Of a stretch of DNA of 64,000 nt, positions 21,020 through 29,629 are shown one piece after another. How positions within the stretch are numbered: the stretch's first letter is position 1; every line of letters begins with the position of its first letter. The stretch comes from Flavobacteriaceae bacterium (lineage in GTDB: Bacteria > Bacteroidota > Bacteroidia > Flavobacteriales > Flavobacteriaceae). Position numbers and translations under genes: made by a program. The stretch lies in NCBI GenBank assembly GCA_030726725.1, contig JANRDC010000004.1, forward strand, positions 62,001 through 126,000, read 5' to 3'. The notes below the pieces were generated by a model, which worked only from the letters and a program-made list of their open reading frames with translations, ran no database searches and had not been told where the DNA came from.

Positions 21020-22303
21020 TTAGTCAAGTGTCATCAATCGTTTAGTAACCGCTTGTTTGTGCGCCTCAAGACCTTCAGCTTCAGCCATCAAGGCTACTGC
21101 TGGACCGATAACTTGGAGACCTTGGGGTTTAATTTCTTGAAAAGTAATCTGTTTTTGAAAGCTATCTAGGTGAACTCCGCTGTACTGTTTGGCATAACCA
21201 TTAGTAGGTAGGGTATGGTTTGTCCCAGAGGCATAGTCTCCTGCACTTTCAGGCGTGTAATGTCCGATAAACACCGAGCCTGCATTCTGAACTGAATTCA
21301 CAAAGAAATCTGGTTGGTCCATCGCGATAATGTAGTGTTCCGGAGCGTATAAGTTGATCCAATCAGCAGCATCTGCGGTTGAGCTAAATTGGACCATTAA
21401 ACTGTTTTCCAAGGCTTTAAGCGCGATTTCCTTTCTAGGTAACTCCACTACTTGTGCTTGGAGCTCAGCGTTGACCAGCGACAACATATCGGGATCTAAA
21501 CTCACCAAAACAACCTGGCTATCAGGACCGTGTTCAGCCTGACTGAGCAAATCTGCAGCCACAAAAGAGGGCTGCGCTGTGTGGTCGCACAACACCAATA
21601 ACTCGCTGGGGCCAGCAGGCATATCAATAGATACGCCAAATTGTTGCGCATACTGCTTGGCTGCAGTGACATATTGATTTCCAGGCCCAAAAATTTTATA
21701 AACTGCAGGTACAGAAGCTGTACCCAAAGTCATGGCTGCTATAGCTTGTATACCGCCCAACTTAAATATTTTCGTCACCCCACACAACTGAGCAGTGTAC
21801 AAAACCGCCGGATGAACTGAGCCATTGGATTGGGCAGGAGTACACATAACCACCTCTTGACAACCAGCTATTTGAGCCGGTACAGCCAACATCAGTATGG
21901 TTGAAAAAAGCGGTGCGCTTCCTCCTGGAATATACAATCCCACTTTCTGAATCGGTTTCTTTTCCTGCCAACACAATACCCCAGGGGTGCGTTCCACAGA
22001 TACGCGTTGGGTGATCTGTGCCCGGTGAAAAGCCTCAATCTGGTCTTTAGCTAAACAAATCGCCTGTTTCAATTCATCAGACACTTGCGCAATACCTTCT
22101 TGTACTTCTTGAGATGACACCGCTACATCGCTCAGTTCAACTCGGTCAAACTTTTGGGTGTATTCGATTAATGCACTGTCGCCACGGGCGCTAACCTGCT
22201 CAAAAACCTCAGAAACTAGGGACATGAGTGGTTGGTAATCCAGTGCAGGTCTGGAGCACAAAGAGCTCCAAGTTGATGGTTCAGGATTTTTGTATGTACG
22301 CAT
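21020..22303 (-). CDS. hisD: Histidinol dehydrogenase
   Basis: GLYIPGGSAPLFSTILMLAVPAQIAGC, GIQAIAAMTLGT, KIFGPGNQYVTAAKQYAQ, DMPAGPSELLVLCD, HTLPTNGYAKQYSGVHLDSF. Start trimmed from 22369. Confidence 0.96.
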   Translation of the reverse strand: MRTYKNPEPSTWSSLCSRPALDYQPLMSLVSEVFEQVSARGDSALIEYTQKFDRVELSDVAVSSQEVQEGIAQVSDELKQAICLAKDQIEAFHRAQITQRVSVERTPGVLCWQEKKPIQKVGLYIPGGSAPLFSTILMLAVPAQIAGCQEVVMCTPAQSNGSVHPAVLYTAQLCGVTKIFKLGGIQAIAAMTLGTASVPAVYKIFGPGNQYVTAAKQYAQQFGVSIDMPAGPSELLVLCDHTAQPSFVAADLLSQAEHGPDSQVVLVSLDPDMLSLVNAELQAQVVELPRKEIALKALENSLMVQFSSTADAADWINLYAPEHYIIAMDQPDFFVNSVQNAGSVFIGHYTPESAGDYASGTNHTLPTNGYAKQYSGVHLDSFQKQITFQEIKPQGLQVIGPAVALMAEAEGLEAHKQAVTKRLMTLD

Positions 22304-22304
22304 C

Positions 22305-23165
22305 TTATAAAAACATTTTTTCAATAGGAATGACCAAAATACCTTCAGCTCCAGCTGCTTTAAGCGCATCGATTACCTCCCAATAGCTATCTTGATCAAT
22401 CACAGAGTGAACTGAACTCCAACCGGGTTCTGCCAATGGCAAAACAGTAGGGCTTTTCATTCCTGGCAAGAGTCGAGCGATCTCTGCTATCTTATCGTTG
22501 GGTGCATTTAAGAGTACATATCGCGCACTTCGCCCTTTTAAAACTGCTCTGATTCGGGTGCGCAGTACCTCAATCGTTTGGGTAACTTCTGGGTTAATTT
22601 GAGGGCTAACCACCAAAACAGCCTCACTGTGCAACAGGGTTTCAACAGGTTTTAAATTGTTTTTAAACAACGTACTCCCACTGGAAACTATATCGCAAAT
22701 ACTGTCCGACAGCCCAATATTTGGCGCAATTTCAACTGAGCCATTGATGATGTGCAATTCAGCTTGAATCTGATTTTTTTCTAAAAAACGCTGAACAGTG
22801 TTTGGGTAAGAGGTAGCGATCTTTTGTCCCTGAAAATCAGCAATTCCGTGATAAGGTTTGTCTTTTGGGATCGCCAGGCAAACTTTACATCTAGAAAATC
22901 CAAGTTTCTCCACTACCGCTAGGTCAGGAGCCTTCTCCACCAATAGATTATCCCCGATGATGGCAGCATCTACTACCCCATCTTTCAGATATTGAGGAAT
23001 ATCTCCATTGCGCAAAAAGAATACTTCAAGGTCGAAATTTCTGGCAGACGCTTTCAACTGATCGGAACCATTATCAATTGAAATACCGCAATCTCTCAAG
23101 AGTTGCATGGAGTCTTCATGTAAACGACCGCTCTTTTGGAGCGCCAATCTCATAGTTTTTTTCAT
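22305..23165 (-). CDS. hisG: ATP phosphoribosyltransferase, long form
   Basis: MRLALQKSGRLHEDSMQLLRDCGI, DAAIIGDNLLVE, IATSYPNTVQRFLEKN, GSVEIAPNIGLSDSICDIVSSGSTL; C-terminal regulatory domain ending EGILVIPIEKMFL. Listed TTG start trimmed to ATG at 23165. Confidence 0.95.
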   Translation of the reverse strand: MKKTMRLALQKSGRLHEDSMQLLRDCGISIDNGSDQLKASARNFDLEVFFLRNGDIPQYLKDGVVDAAIIGDNLLVEKAPDLAVVEKLGFSRCKVCLAIPKDKPYHGIADFQGQKIATSYPNTVQRFLEKNQIQAELHIINGSVEIAPNIGLSDSICDIVSSGSTLFKNNLKPVETLLHSEAVLVVSPQINPEVTQTIEVLRTRIRAVLKGRSARYVLLNAPNDKIAEIARLLPGMKSPTVLPLAEPGWSSVHSVIDQDSYWEVIDALKAAGAEGILVIPIEKMFL

Positions 23166-23180
23166 GATCAAAAATTAAAA

Positions 23181-23207
23181 AACCCGCTTGATTGCTCAAA
23201 CGGGTTT
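23181..23207 (-). terminator. Intrinsic terminator / attenuator hairpin of the his operon leader
   Basis: Minus-strand AAACCCG-T-TTGA-GCAA-TCAA-G-CGGGTTT followed by TTTTAATTTT (plus strand 23171-23180), ending just before the hisG ATG. Confidence 0.82.
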
Positions 23208-23229
23208 GGTATTGGTACACAGCCATACA

Positions 23230-23283
23230 CTACCTCGTTTGAAGCAGAATTGTTGTATGGTGGTGGTGTTGTTTAAAATTCAT
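23230..23283 (-). CDS. Histidine operon leader peptide MNFKQHHHHTTILLQTR
   Basis: Minus-strand ATG AAT TTT AAA CAA CAC CAC CAC CAT ACA ACA ATT CTG CTT CAA ACG AGG TAG. Four consecutive His codons immediately upstream of a terminator hairpin and hisG. Not in the ORF track because it is too short. Confidence 0.85.
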   Translation of the reverse strand: MNFKQHHHHTTILLQTR

Positions 23284-23287
23284 GATG

Positions 23288-23295
23288 CAAAAGTA
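23288..23295 (-). promoter_or_regulatory. Putative -7 box TACTTTTG for the his leader transcript
   Basis: Matches TAnnTTTG and ends 4 nt before the leader peptide ATG. No clear TTG -33 element seen. Confidence 0.5.
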
Positions 23296-23361
23296 AACAA
23301 TAACTTGATGATAAAAAGCCTAAAATAAATTTATCACAAAAACTTTATCTCAAGTGAATCC

Positions 23362-24177
23362 TTATTGGTTACCCAAAATAATGGGCAAACCTTTATCTCC
23401 AGAGCCAATGACGATCACTTTTGCATTTTGGGACTCAGATAGTTTAATCGTAGCCTCTATACCCTTATCCTGTAAAATTTTATCTGTGATCGAAGCACTG
23501 AGTATTCTGTTCGCATCTGCTTTACCTTGCGCATCAATGATTCGTTTTTCCGCTTCTTTTTGAGCAGTGACTAATCTAAATTCATACTCTAAGGATTCTT
23601 GTTCTTGCTTCAATTTGCGCTCAATAGCTTCTTTAATCGAAGTAGGTAAGGTTACATCGCGGACTAAAATTTCATTCAATTGAACATATTGGTTGTCCAC
23701 AATTTTTTTGGTCTCCTCAAAAATCTCTGTCTGAATAACATCCCTTTTGCTGGAATACAATTGCTCTGGCGTGTATCTACCCACTACTGAACGAGCTGCA
23801 GACCGGATGGCAGGCATCAACACGCGTTCTACGTACTGCTCACCTTTTTCTTGATGCAATTTCCCTAAAAACTCGTATTTAGGCACAAACCAAGCAGAGG
23901 CATCCAACTTGATTTCCAAACCATTGGAGGAAAGCACCTGCATTTTCTCAAAAAGTTCCTGTTGTCTGACCTCGTAAATAAATACTTTGTTCCATGGAGC
24001 AACTAAGTGAAAGCCTTCGCCTAATGCGGGTTCATCTGTGACTACACCGCCATCAAATGTTCTGTACAAGACACCCGCTTTACCAGAACCGATGGTTATG
24101 GCTGATTTTGCAAGAATGATAATCAATAATACCACCCCAAAAATGGTGGGCAAAGCAATTTTAGGCATCTTTTCCAT
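23362..24177 (-). CDS. Prohibitin/SPFH-domain membrane protein
   Basis: N-terminal TM, AGVLYRTFDGGVV, GEGFHLVAPWNKVFIYEVRQQ, RSVVGRYTPEQLYSSKRDVIQTEI, IDAQGKADANRILS. Confidence 0.88.
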   Translation of the reverse strand: MEKMPKIALPTIFGVVLLIIILAKSAITIGSGKAGVLYRTFDGGVVTDEPALGEGFHLVAPWNKVFIYEVRQQELFEKMQVLSSNGLEIKLDASAWFVPKYEFLGKLHQEKGEQYVERVLMPAIRSAARSVVGRYTPEQLYSSKRDVIQTEIFEETKKIVDNQYVQLNEILVRDVTLPTSIKEAIERKLKQEQESLEYEFRLVTAQKEAEKRIIDAQGKADANRILSASITDKILQDKGIEATIKLSESQNAKVIVIGSGDKGLPIILGNQ

Positions 24178-24188
24178 AGTTTATTTAT

Positions 24189-24935
24189 TTAAGTTAACAT
24201 TCCTCCATCTACATGAAGCACCTGTCCGGTGACATAGCTCGATAAATCGCTGGCTAGATACACACAAGCATTGGCCACGTCTTCAGGGCTTCCTCCCCTT
24301 TTAAGCGGAATTCCTTCACGCCAAGATTGAACTACTTTTTCATCCAACTTAGCGGTCATTTCTGTTTCAATAAACCCAGGAGCAATCGCGTTACACCGGA
24401 TGTTTCTAGATCCCAGTTCGAGGGCAATCGATTTGGTAAAACCTATCATTCCCGCTTTAGAAGCCGCGTAGTTGGCTTGTCCCGCATTTCCTTTAACCCC
24501 CACAACACTGCTCATATTGATGATAGACCCAGAGCGTTGCTTCAAAAAATATTTTTGAATCGCTTTGGTCATATTGAACACGGATTTTAGATTGGTTTCA
24601 ATCACCTGATCAAAGTCTTGTTCGCTCATGCGCATCAACAGGTTATCTTTGGTGATTCCAGCATTATTGACCAATATGTCCACCTGTCCAAAATCTGCAA
24701 CCACTTGATCAACAAGCACTTGAGCTTCTTCAAATGAACCAGCATTGCTCTTGTAGGCCTTGGCCTTGACGCCTAATGACGTCAGTTCCTCAGCTAATGC
24801 AAGCGCGGGCGCTTCACTGCTGCTGTAGGTAAAAGCAACATGGGCCCCGTGTTGGGCAAAAACAGAGGCGATACCGGCGCCAATCCCACGACTGGCTCCC
24901 GTGATAATGGCCACTTTATTTTCGAGTAACTTCAT
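24189..24935 (-). CDS. fabG: 3-oxoacyl-ACP reductase
   Basis: AIITGASRGIGAGIASVFA, LVNNAGITKDNLLMRM, NMSSVVGVKGNAGQANYAASKAGMIGFTKS, YVTGQVLHVDGGM. Confidence 0.94.
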   Translation of the reverse strand: MKLLENKVAIITGASRGIGAGIASVFAQHGAHVAFTYSSSEAPALALAEELTSLGVKAKAYKSNAGSFEEAQVLVDQVVADFGQVDILVNNAGITKDNLLMRMSEQDFDQVIETNLKSVFNMTKAIQKYFLKQRSGSIINMSSVVGVKGNAGQANYAASKAGMIGFTKSIALELGSRNIRCNAIAPGFIETEMTAKLDEKVVQSWREGIPLKRGGSPEDVANACVYLASDLSSYVTGQVLHVDGGMLT

Positions 24936-24944
24936 AGTTATTAA

Positions 24945-25817
24945 TTATCCGAGTACTTCTTTTACTTTTTTTCCGATTTCTGCAGGTGAATCCACCACGT
25001 GAATCCCACAGGAACGCATGATGCGTTTTTTGGCTTGAGCTGTATCATCACTACCCCCTACAATCGCTCCAGCATGACCCATTGTTCTACCTGCAGGAGC
25101 AGTTTCTCCAGCAATAAATCCGATGACAGGTTTAGTACTGCCGCTATTCTGGTACCAATGTGCCGCGTCTGCTTCTAGTTGACCACCGATTTCTCCAATC
25201 ATCACCACAGCGTGTGTGTCAGGATCCTCAATCAATAATTGCAGGGCTTGCTTGGTCGTGGTACCAATAATTGGATCACCTCCAATACCAATGGCTGTAG
25301 TGATCCCCAATCCTTGACGAACCACTTGATCTGCAGCTTCGTAAGTGAGTGTTCCTGATTTAGACACAATACCAACATGTCCTTTTTTAAATACAAAACC
25401 TGGCATAATGCCCACTTTAGCCTCTTCTGGAGTAATTACCCCTGGACAGTTTGGACCGATCAATGTGCAGTCTTTGCCTTTTAAATATTGATTTACTTGA
25501 ACCATATCCGCCACTGGAATACCTTCGGTGATGGCAATAATCACTTTGATTCCTGCCTCAGCTGCTTCCATAATAGCATCTGCGGCAAATGCGGGCGGTA
25601 CGAAAATAATGGAGGTATTGGCCCCCACTTCGCGCACTGCATCTGCTACGGTATTAAATACTGGCTTGCCTAAATGCTCCTGCCCTCCTTTTCCTGGGGT
25701 TACTCCACCGACAACCTGAGTGCCATAGGCAATCATTTGTTCTGCGTGAAAACTTCCTTCACTGCCCGTAAATCCTTGAACAATAACTTTTGAATCTTTA
25801 TTGACTAATACACTCAT
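24945..25817 (-). CDS. sucD: Succinate-CoA ligase subunit alpha
   Basis: VIVQGFTGSEGSFHAEQMIAYGTQVVGGVTPGKGG, LIGPNCPGVITP, GIVSKSGTLTYEA, GAIVGG. Confidence 0.96.
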   Translation of the reverse strand: MSVLVNKDSKVIVQGFTGSEGSFHAEQMIAYGTQVVGGVTPGKGGQEHLGKPVFNTVADAVREVGANTSIIFVPPAFAADAIMEAAEAGIKVIIAITEGIPVADMVQVNQYLKGKDCTLIGPNCPGVITPEEAKVGIMPGFVFKKGHVGIVSKSGTLTYEAADQVVRQGLGITTAIGIGGDPIIGTTTKQALQLLIEDPDTHAVVMIGEIGGQLEADAAHWYQNSGSTKPVIGFIAGETAPAGRTMGHAGAIVGGSDDTAQAKKRIMRSCGIHVVDSPAEIGKKVKEVLG

Positions 25818-25838
25818 GGTGATAAAATTACTTGATGA

Positions 25839-26405
25839 TTATTTGGTGATGCGCTCCATATACGCACCTTTTTCAGTATCGATTTTTACTTTGTCACCCA
25901 CCTCGATAAACAAGGGCACCTGAATAGACGCTCCTGTTTCAACGGTAGCTGGCTTAGAAGCATTGGTCGCCGTATTGCCTTTAATTCCAGGCTCGGTATA
26001 TGTGACTTCTAAAATAACAGATGCAGGCATTTCCACCGATAGTGGCATGTTGTCCTCCGCATTAAACATCACTTTGCAGATATCTCCTTCTTTGAGAAAT
26101 TCTGGGGCATCCAGCGTAGATGAAGCCAATTCAATTTGGTTGTAATCATCCACGTTCATAAAGTGAAACTTATCACCCTCTGGATACAAGAACTGATAAT
26201 TTCTGGTTTCTACACGTACATCCTCGATTTTATGACCCGCGGAAAATGTATTGTCCAATACTTTTCCGTTGGTGATGCTGCGCAATTTGGTGCGCACAAA
26301 CGCTGGTCCTTTACCTGGTTTTACGTGTAAAAATTCAATGATTTTGTAGATATCGTTGTTAAAACGAATACACAAACCTTTTCGAATGTCTGAAGTTGAT
26401 GCCAT
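25839..26405 (-). CDS. efp: Elongation factor P
   Basis: KPGKGPAFVRTKLRSITNGKVLDNTFSAGHKIEDV, YNFMNVDDYNQIEL-type segment, GASIQVPLFIEVGDKVKIDTEKGAYMERI. Confidence 0.96.
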   Translation of the reverse strand: MASTSDIRKGLCIRFNNDIYKIIEFLHVKPGKGPAFVRTKLRSITNGKVLDNTFSAGHKIEDVRVETRNYQFLYPEGDKFHFMNVDDYNQIELASSTLDAPEFLKEGDICKVMFNAEDNMPLSVEMPASVILEVTYTEPGIKGNTATNASKPATVETGASIQVPLFIEVGDKVKIDTEKGAYMERITK

Positions 26406-26410
26406 AAATA

Positions 26411-27196
26411 TTAATTGTTGCTAAAATAACCTTTCATAATACCCCTTTGTGAATCTCTGATAAACATCAGTATTTCGTCGCGTTCAGGGGTTGCTTCCAT
26501 TTCTGCCTCTATGATTTGAACAGCCTGTGAATTGTTGTAATTCTTCTGGTACAAGATGCGGTAAATATTTTGTATTTCCCTGATTTTGTCCGCGTCAAAT
26601 CCATGTCTTCTCAATCCCACTGAGTTGATACCCACATAGGACAACGGTTCACGTGCTGCCTTGACAAAAGGCGGAACATCTTTTCTCACTAAAGAACCTC
26701 CGGTGACAAAGGAGTAATTGCCTATAGATACAAATTGGTGAACAGCAACAAAACCTGCCATCACTACATGGTGACCCACGGTTACATGCCCAGCCAACGT
26801 GGAAGAGTTAGAAAAAATACAATAGTCCCCCACGTAACAATCGTGGGCAATATGGCAGTAAGCCATGATCAAACAGTTTTGACCAATGGTCGTTCTCATG
26901 CGATCTTTTGTCCCCTTATTGATCGTCACACACTCTCTGATGGTGGTGTTGTCTCCAATTTCCACAAAAGTCTCTTCCCCATTGTACTTCAGGTCTTGTG
27001 GGGGTGCTGAAATCACCGCACCAGGAAAAATATTGCAATTTTTTCCGATACGCGCACCTTCCATGATGGTCACATTGGAACCGATCCAAGTCCCCTCCCC
27101 GATCACTACATTGTTGTGGATGGTGGTAAACGGCTCTACGACCACGTTCTTGGCGATTTTAGCGCCTGGGTGTATATAAGCTAAAGGCTGATTCAT
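26411..27196 (-). CDS. lpxA: Acyl-ACP--UDP-N-acetylglucosamine O-acyltransferase
   Basis: IHPGAKIAKNVVVEPFTTIHNNVVIGEG hexapeptide repeats, CVTINKGT, YCHIAHDCYVGDYCIFSNSSTLAGHV, VGINSVGLRRHGF. Confidence 0.95.
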   Translation of the reverse strand: MNQPLAYIHPGAKIAKNVVVEPFTTIHNNVVIGEGTWIGSNVTIMEGARIGKNCNIFPGAVISAPPQDLKYNGEETFVEIGDNTTIRECVTINKGTKDRMRTTIGQNCLIMAYCHIAHDCYVGDYCIFSNSSTLAGHVTVGHHVVMAGFVAVHQFVSIGNYSFVTGGSLVRKDVPPFVKAAREPLSYVGINSVGLRRHGFDADKIREIQNIYRILYQKNYNNSQAVQIIEAEMEATPERDEILMFIRDSQRGIMKGYFSNN

Positions 27197-28597
27197 CTAG
27201 TTCTTTTTTGCGATTTGAGCCATCATCTCCGCTTCACAAACCATTTTGCCATTGGCATAGGCATAAGCCTGCATATGGCATATACCTCGGCGAATCGGGG
27301 TGATTAAACTACAGTGAAAAATAAGGGTATCCCCAGGAAGGACTTTGTGCTTAAAACGCACATTGTCAATCTTCATAAAATAGGTCAAATAATTCTCCGG
27401 ATCCGGAACTGTACTGAGCACCAAAACACCTCCTGTTTGCGCCATGGCTTCGATCTGCAAAACGCCAGGCATTACGGGTGCTCCAGGAAAATGTCCCACG
27501 AAAAAATCTTCATTCATGGTCACGTTCTTCATACCCACTACATGACTGTCCGACAATTCAAGAATTCTATCAATAAACAAAAACGGTGGCCTGTGCGGCA
27601 ACATATCCATGATTTGATGGATGTCCATAAACGGGGGCAGATTCAGGTCGTATTGGGGCACTGCTTTGCGTTTGTCCTCTTTGATCAACTTGGAGAGTTT
27701 TTTGGCAAATAAAGTATTGATGTAGTGTCCAGGCTTATTGGCGATCACTTTTCCACGGATACGGACCCCGACTAAAGCTAAATCCCCGATGACATCCAAC
27801 AATTTATGGCGAGCAGCCTCGTTGGGATAATGCAGTGTCAAGTTGTCTAAAATGCCGTTGGGTTTCACCGACATTTCGGTTTTGTTAAACGCTTTTTTCA
27901 ACTTGTCCATAGTGGATTTTGAAATCTCCTTATCTACGTAGACAATAGCGTTATTCAAATCTCCTCCTTTGATAAGACCGTGATCCAACAAGGTTTCTAG
28001 TTCGTGAAGGAAACTAAATGTTCGCGCACCTGCAATTTCTGATTTAAACTCAGAGATTTGATTTAAAGATGCGTTTTGTGTGCCCAAAATCTTGGTGCCG
28101 AAATCAACCATAGTACACACCTGATAAGTGTCTGCAGGGATGAGGGTTATTTCAGAGCCTGTCTCTTCGTCTTTGCAGGTAAATACTTCTTTAACGATAT
28201 ACTCATAACGAGGTTTGTCTTGTTCTACCAAGCCTGCAGACTCCAAAGCTTCGACAAAAAACTTAGCCGATCCGTCCATAATTGGAGGCTCAGGCGCGTC
28301 GAGTTGAATCAATACATTGTCAATTTCTAAACCGACCAAAGCAGCAAGCACGTGTTCAGAAGTATTGATGTGCACCCCCTCTTTGTTGAGGTTGGTTCCT
28401 CTTTGGGTGTTTTCGACATATTGAGCGTCAGCAGGTACCAGAGGATGTTCTGGAAGATCTATTCTTTGGAAGACATAACCGTGATCTTCAGGAGCGGGTA
28501 TAAATTTAAGGGTAACTTCTTTACCCGTATGTAATCCAACGCCCTTGAGGGTGACTTCGCGAGCGATGGTTTGTTGCATATTTGATGTAGATGCCAT
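27197..28597 (-). CDS. lpxC/fabZ: Bifunctional UDP-3-O-acyl-GlcNAc deacetylase / 3-hydroxyacyl-ACP dehydratase
   Basis: LpxC half: GVGLHTGKEVTLKFIPA, HVLAALVGLEIDNVLIQLDAPEPPIMDGSAKFF. FabZ half: MDMLPHRPPFLFIDRI, GHFPGAPVMPGVLQIEAMAQTGG. Confidence 0.96.
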   Translation of the reverse strand: MASTSNMQQTIAREVTLKGVGLHTGKEVTLKFIPAPEDHGYVFQRIDLPEHPLVPADAQYVENTQRGTNLNKEGVHINTSEHVLAALVGLEIDNVLIQLDAPEPPIMDGSAKFFVEALESAGLVEQDKPRYEYIVKEVFTCKDEETGSEITLIPADTYQVCTMVDFGTKILGTQNASLNQISEFKSEIAGARTFSFLHELETLLDHGLIKGGDLNNAIVYVDKEISKSTMDKLKKAFNKTEMSVKPNGILDNLTLHYPNEAARHKLLDVIGDLALVGVRIRGKVIANKPGHYINTLFAKKLSKLIKEDKRKAVPQYDLNLPPFMDIHQIMDMLPHRPPFLFIDRILELSDSHVVGMKNVTMNEDFFVGHFPGAPVMPGVLQIEAMAQTGGVLVLSTVPDPENYLTYFMKIDNVRFKHKVLPGDTLIFHCSLITPIRRGICHMQAYAYANGKMVCEAEMMAQIAKKN

Positions 28598-28600
28598 GGC

Positions 28601-29599
28601 TTACTCTTTATTATTGAGGTGTTTGGGCAGATTTTTAAAGTACACATACGATTTGTTGTAATCGCTGTAGTTAAATGCTGGTGTTCCTTGTACTACAGAT
28701 CCAGATTTCAGACTTTTTACAACACCTGACTGACCCTGGATTTTCACGTGATCACCAATGGTCAAATGCCCGGCAAATCCTACCTGGCCACCGATCATAC
28801 AGCCTTTGCCAATCTTGGTGGACCCAGCTACACCTGTTTGTGCGGCAATCACAGTATTTTCTCCAATTTCCACATTGTGGGCGATTTGAATCTGGTTGTC
28901 CAATTTGGCGCCTTTTCTGATGATCGTCGATCCCAATGTAGCGCGATCAATAGTCGTAGAAGCCCCTATATCCACATAATCTTCGATCACGACATTACCG
29001 GTCTGTGGCACTTTGTCATAACTCCCAGATTCGTTGGGGGCAAATCCGAAACCATCTGCACCGATTACAGCATTTCCATGGATCACACAGAAATTACCGA
29101 TCACAGTATCTGAACAGATACGCGCTCCAGAAAAAATAGTGACATCATCTCCAATAACGACTCCTTCATCAATAAATACTTGTGGATATATTTTGACTCG
29201 ATTCCCGATTTTTGTGTGGGCACCGATATAGGAAAACGCACCCAAATAAAAGGCATCTCCTATTTGCGCTGAATCAGCAACAAACGATGGCTGCTCAACG
29301 CCTAACTTTTCACCCTTTAGTTTGTCGTAATAGGACAACAGCACCGTAAACGCTTGATAAGCATCTTTAACGCGTATCAGGGTGGGAGTTATGGATTTAT
29401 CAGGCACAAATTCTTCAGACACGATAACAATGCTTGCTTGTGTGCTGTAGATATAAGGGGTGTATTTAGGATTGGCCAAAAAGCTGATAGAGCCTGGAAC
29501 ACCTTCTTCAATTTTGGACAATTGAAAAACTGCTGCTTCGCAATCTCCCTCGACCCTTCCATCAAGGATGTGCGCAATCTGGCTGGCGGTGAATTTCAT
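28601..29599 (-). CDS. lpxD: UDP-3-O-(3-hydroxymyristoyl)glucosamine N-acyltransferase
   Basis: GSISFLANPKYTPYIYSTQAS, hexapeptide repeats, DGFGFAPN, VDIGASTTIDRATLGSTIIRKGAKLDNQIQIAHNVEIG. Likely ATG at 29599 rather than the listed GTG at 29605. Confidence 0.95.
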   Translation of the reverse strand: MKFTASQIAHILDGRVEGDCEAAVFQLSKIEEGVPGSISFLANPKYTPYIYSTQASIVIVSEEFVPDKSITPTLIRVKDAYQAFTVLLSYYDKLKGEKLGVEQPSFVADSAQIGDAFYLGAFSYIGAHTKIGNRVKIYPQVFIDEGVVIGDDVTIFSGARICSDTVIGNFCVIHGNAVIGADGFGFAPNESGSYDKVPQTGNVVIEDYVDIGASTTIDRATLGSTIIRKGAKLDNQIQIAHNVEIGENTVIAAQTGVAGSTKIGKGCMIGGQVGFAGHLTIGDHVKIQGQSGVVKSLKSGSVVQGTPAFNYSDYNKSYVYFKNLPKHLNNKE

Positions 29600-29604
29600 A
29601 GGCA

Positions 29605-29612
29605 CAAAAATA
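29605..29612 (-). promoter_or_regulatory. Putative -7 box TATTTTTG upstream of lpxD
   Basis: TAnnTTTG match ending 5 nt before ATG 29599. Confidence 0.45.
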
Positions 29613-29629
29613 GCAAAAATCCTTGAACA

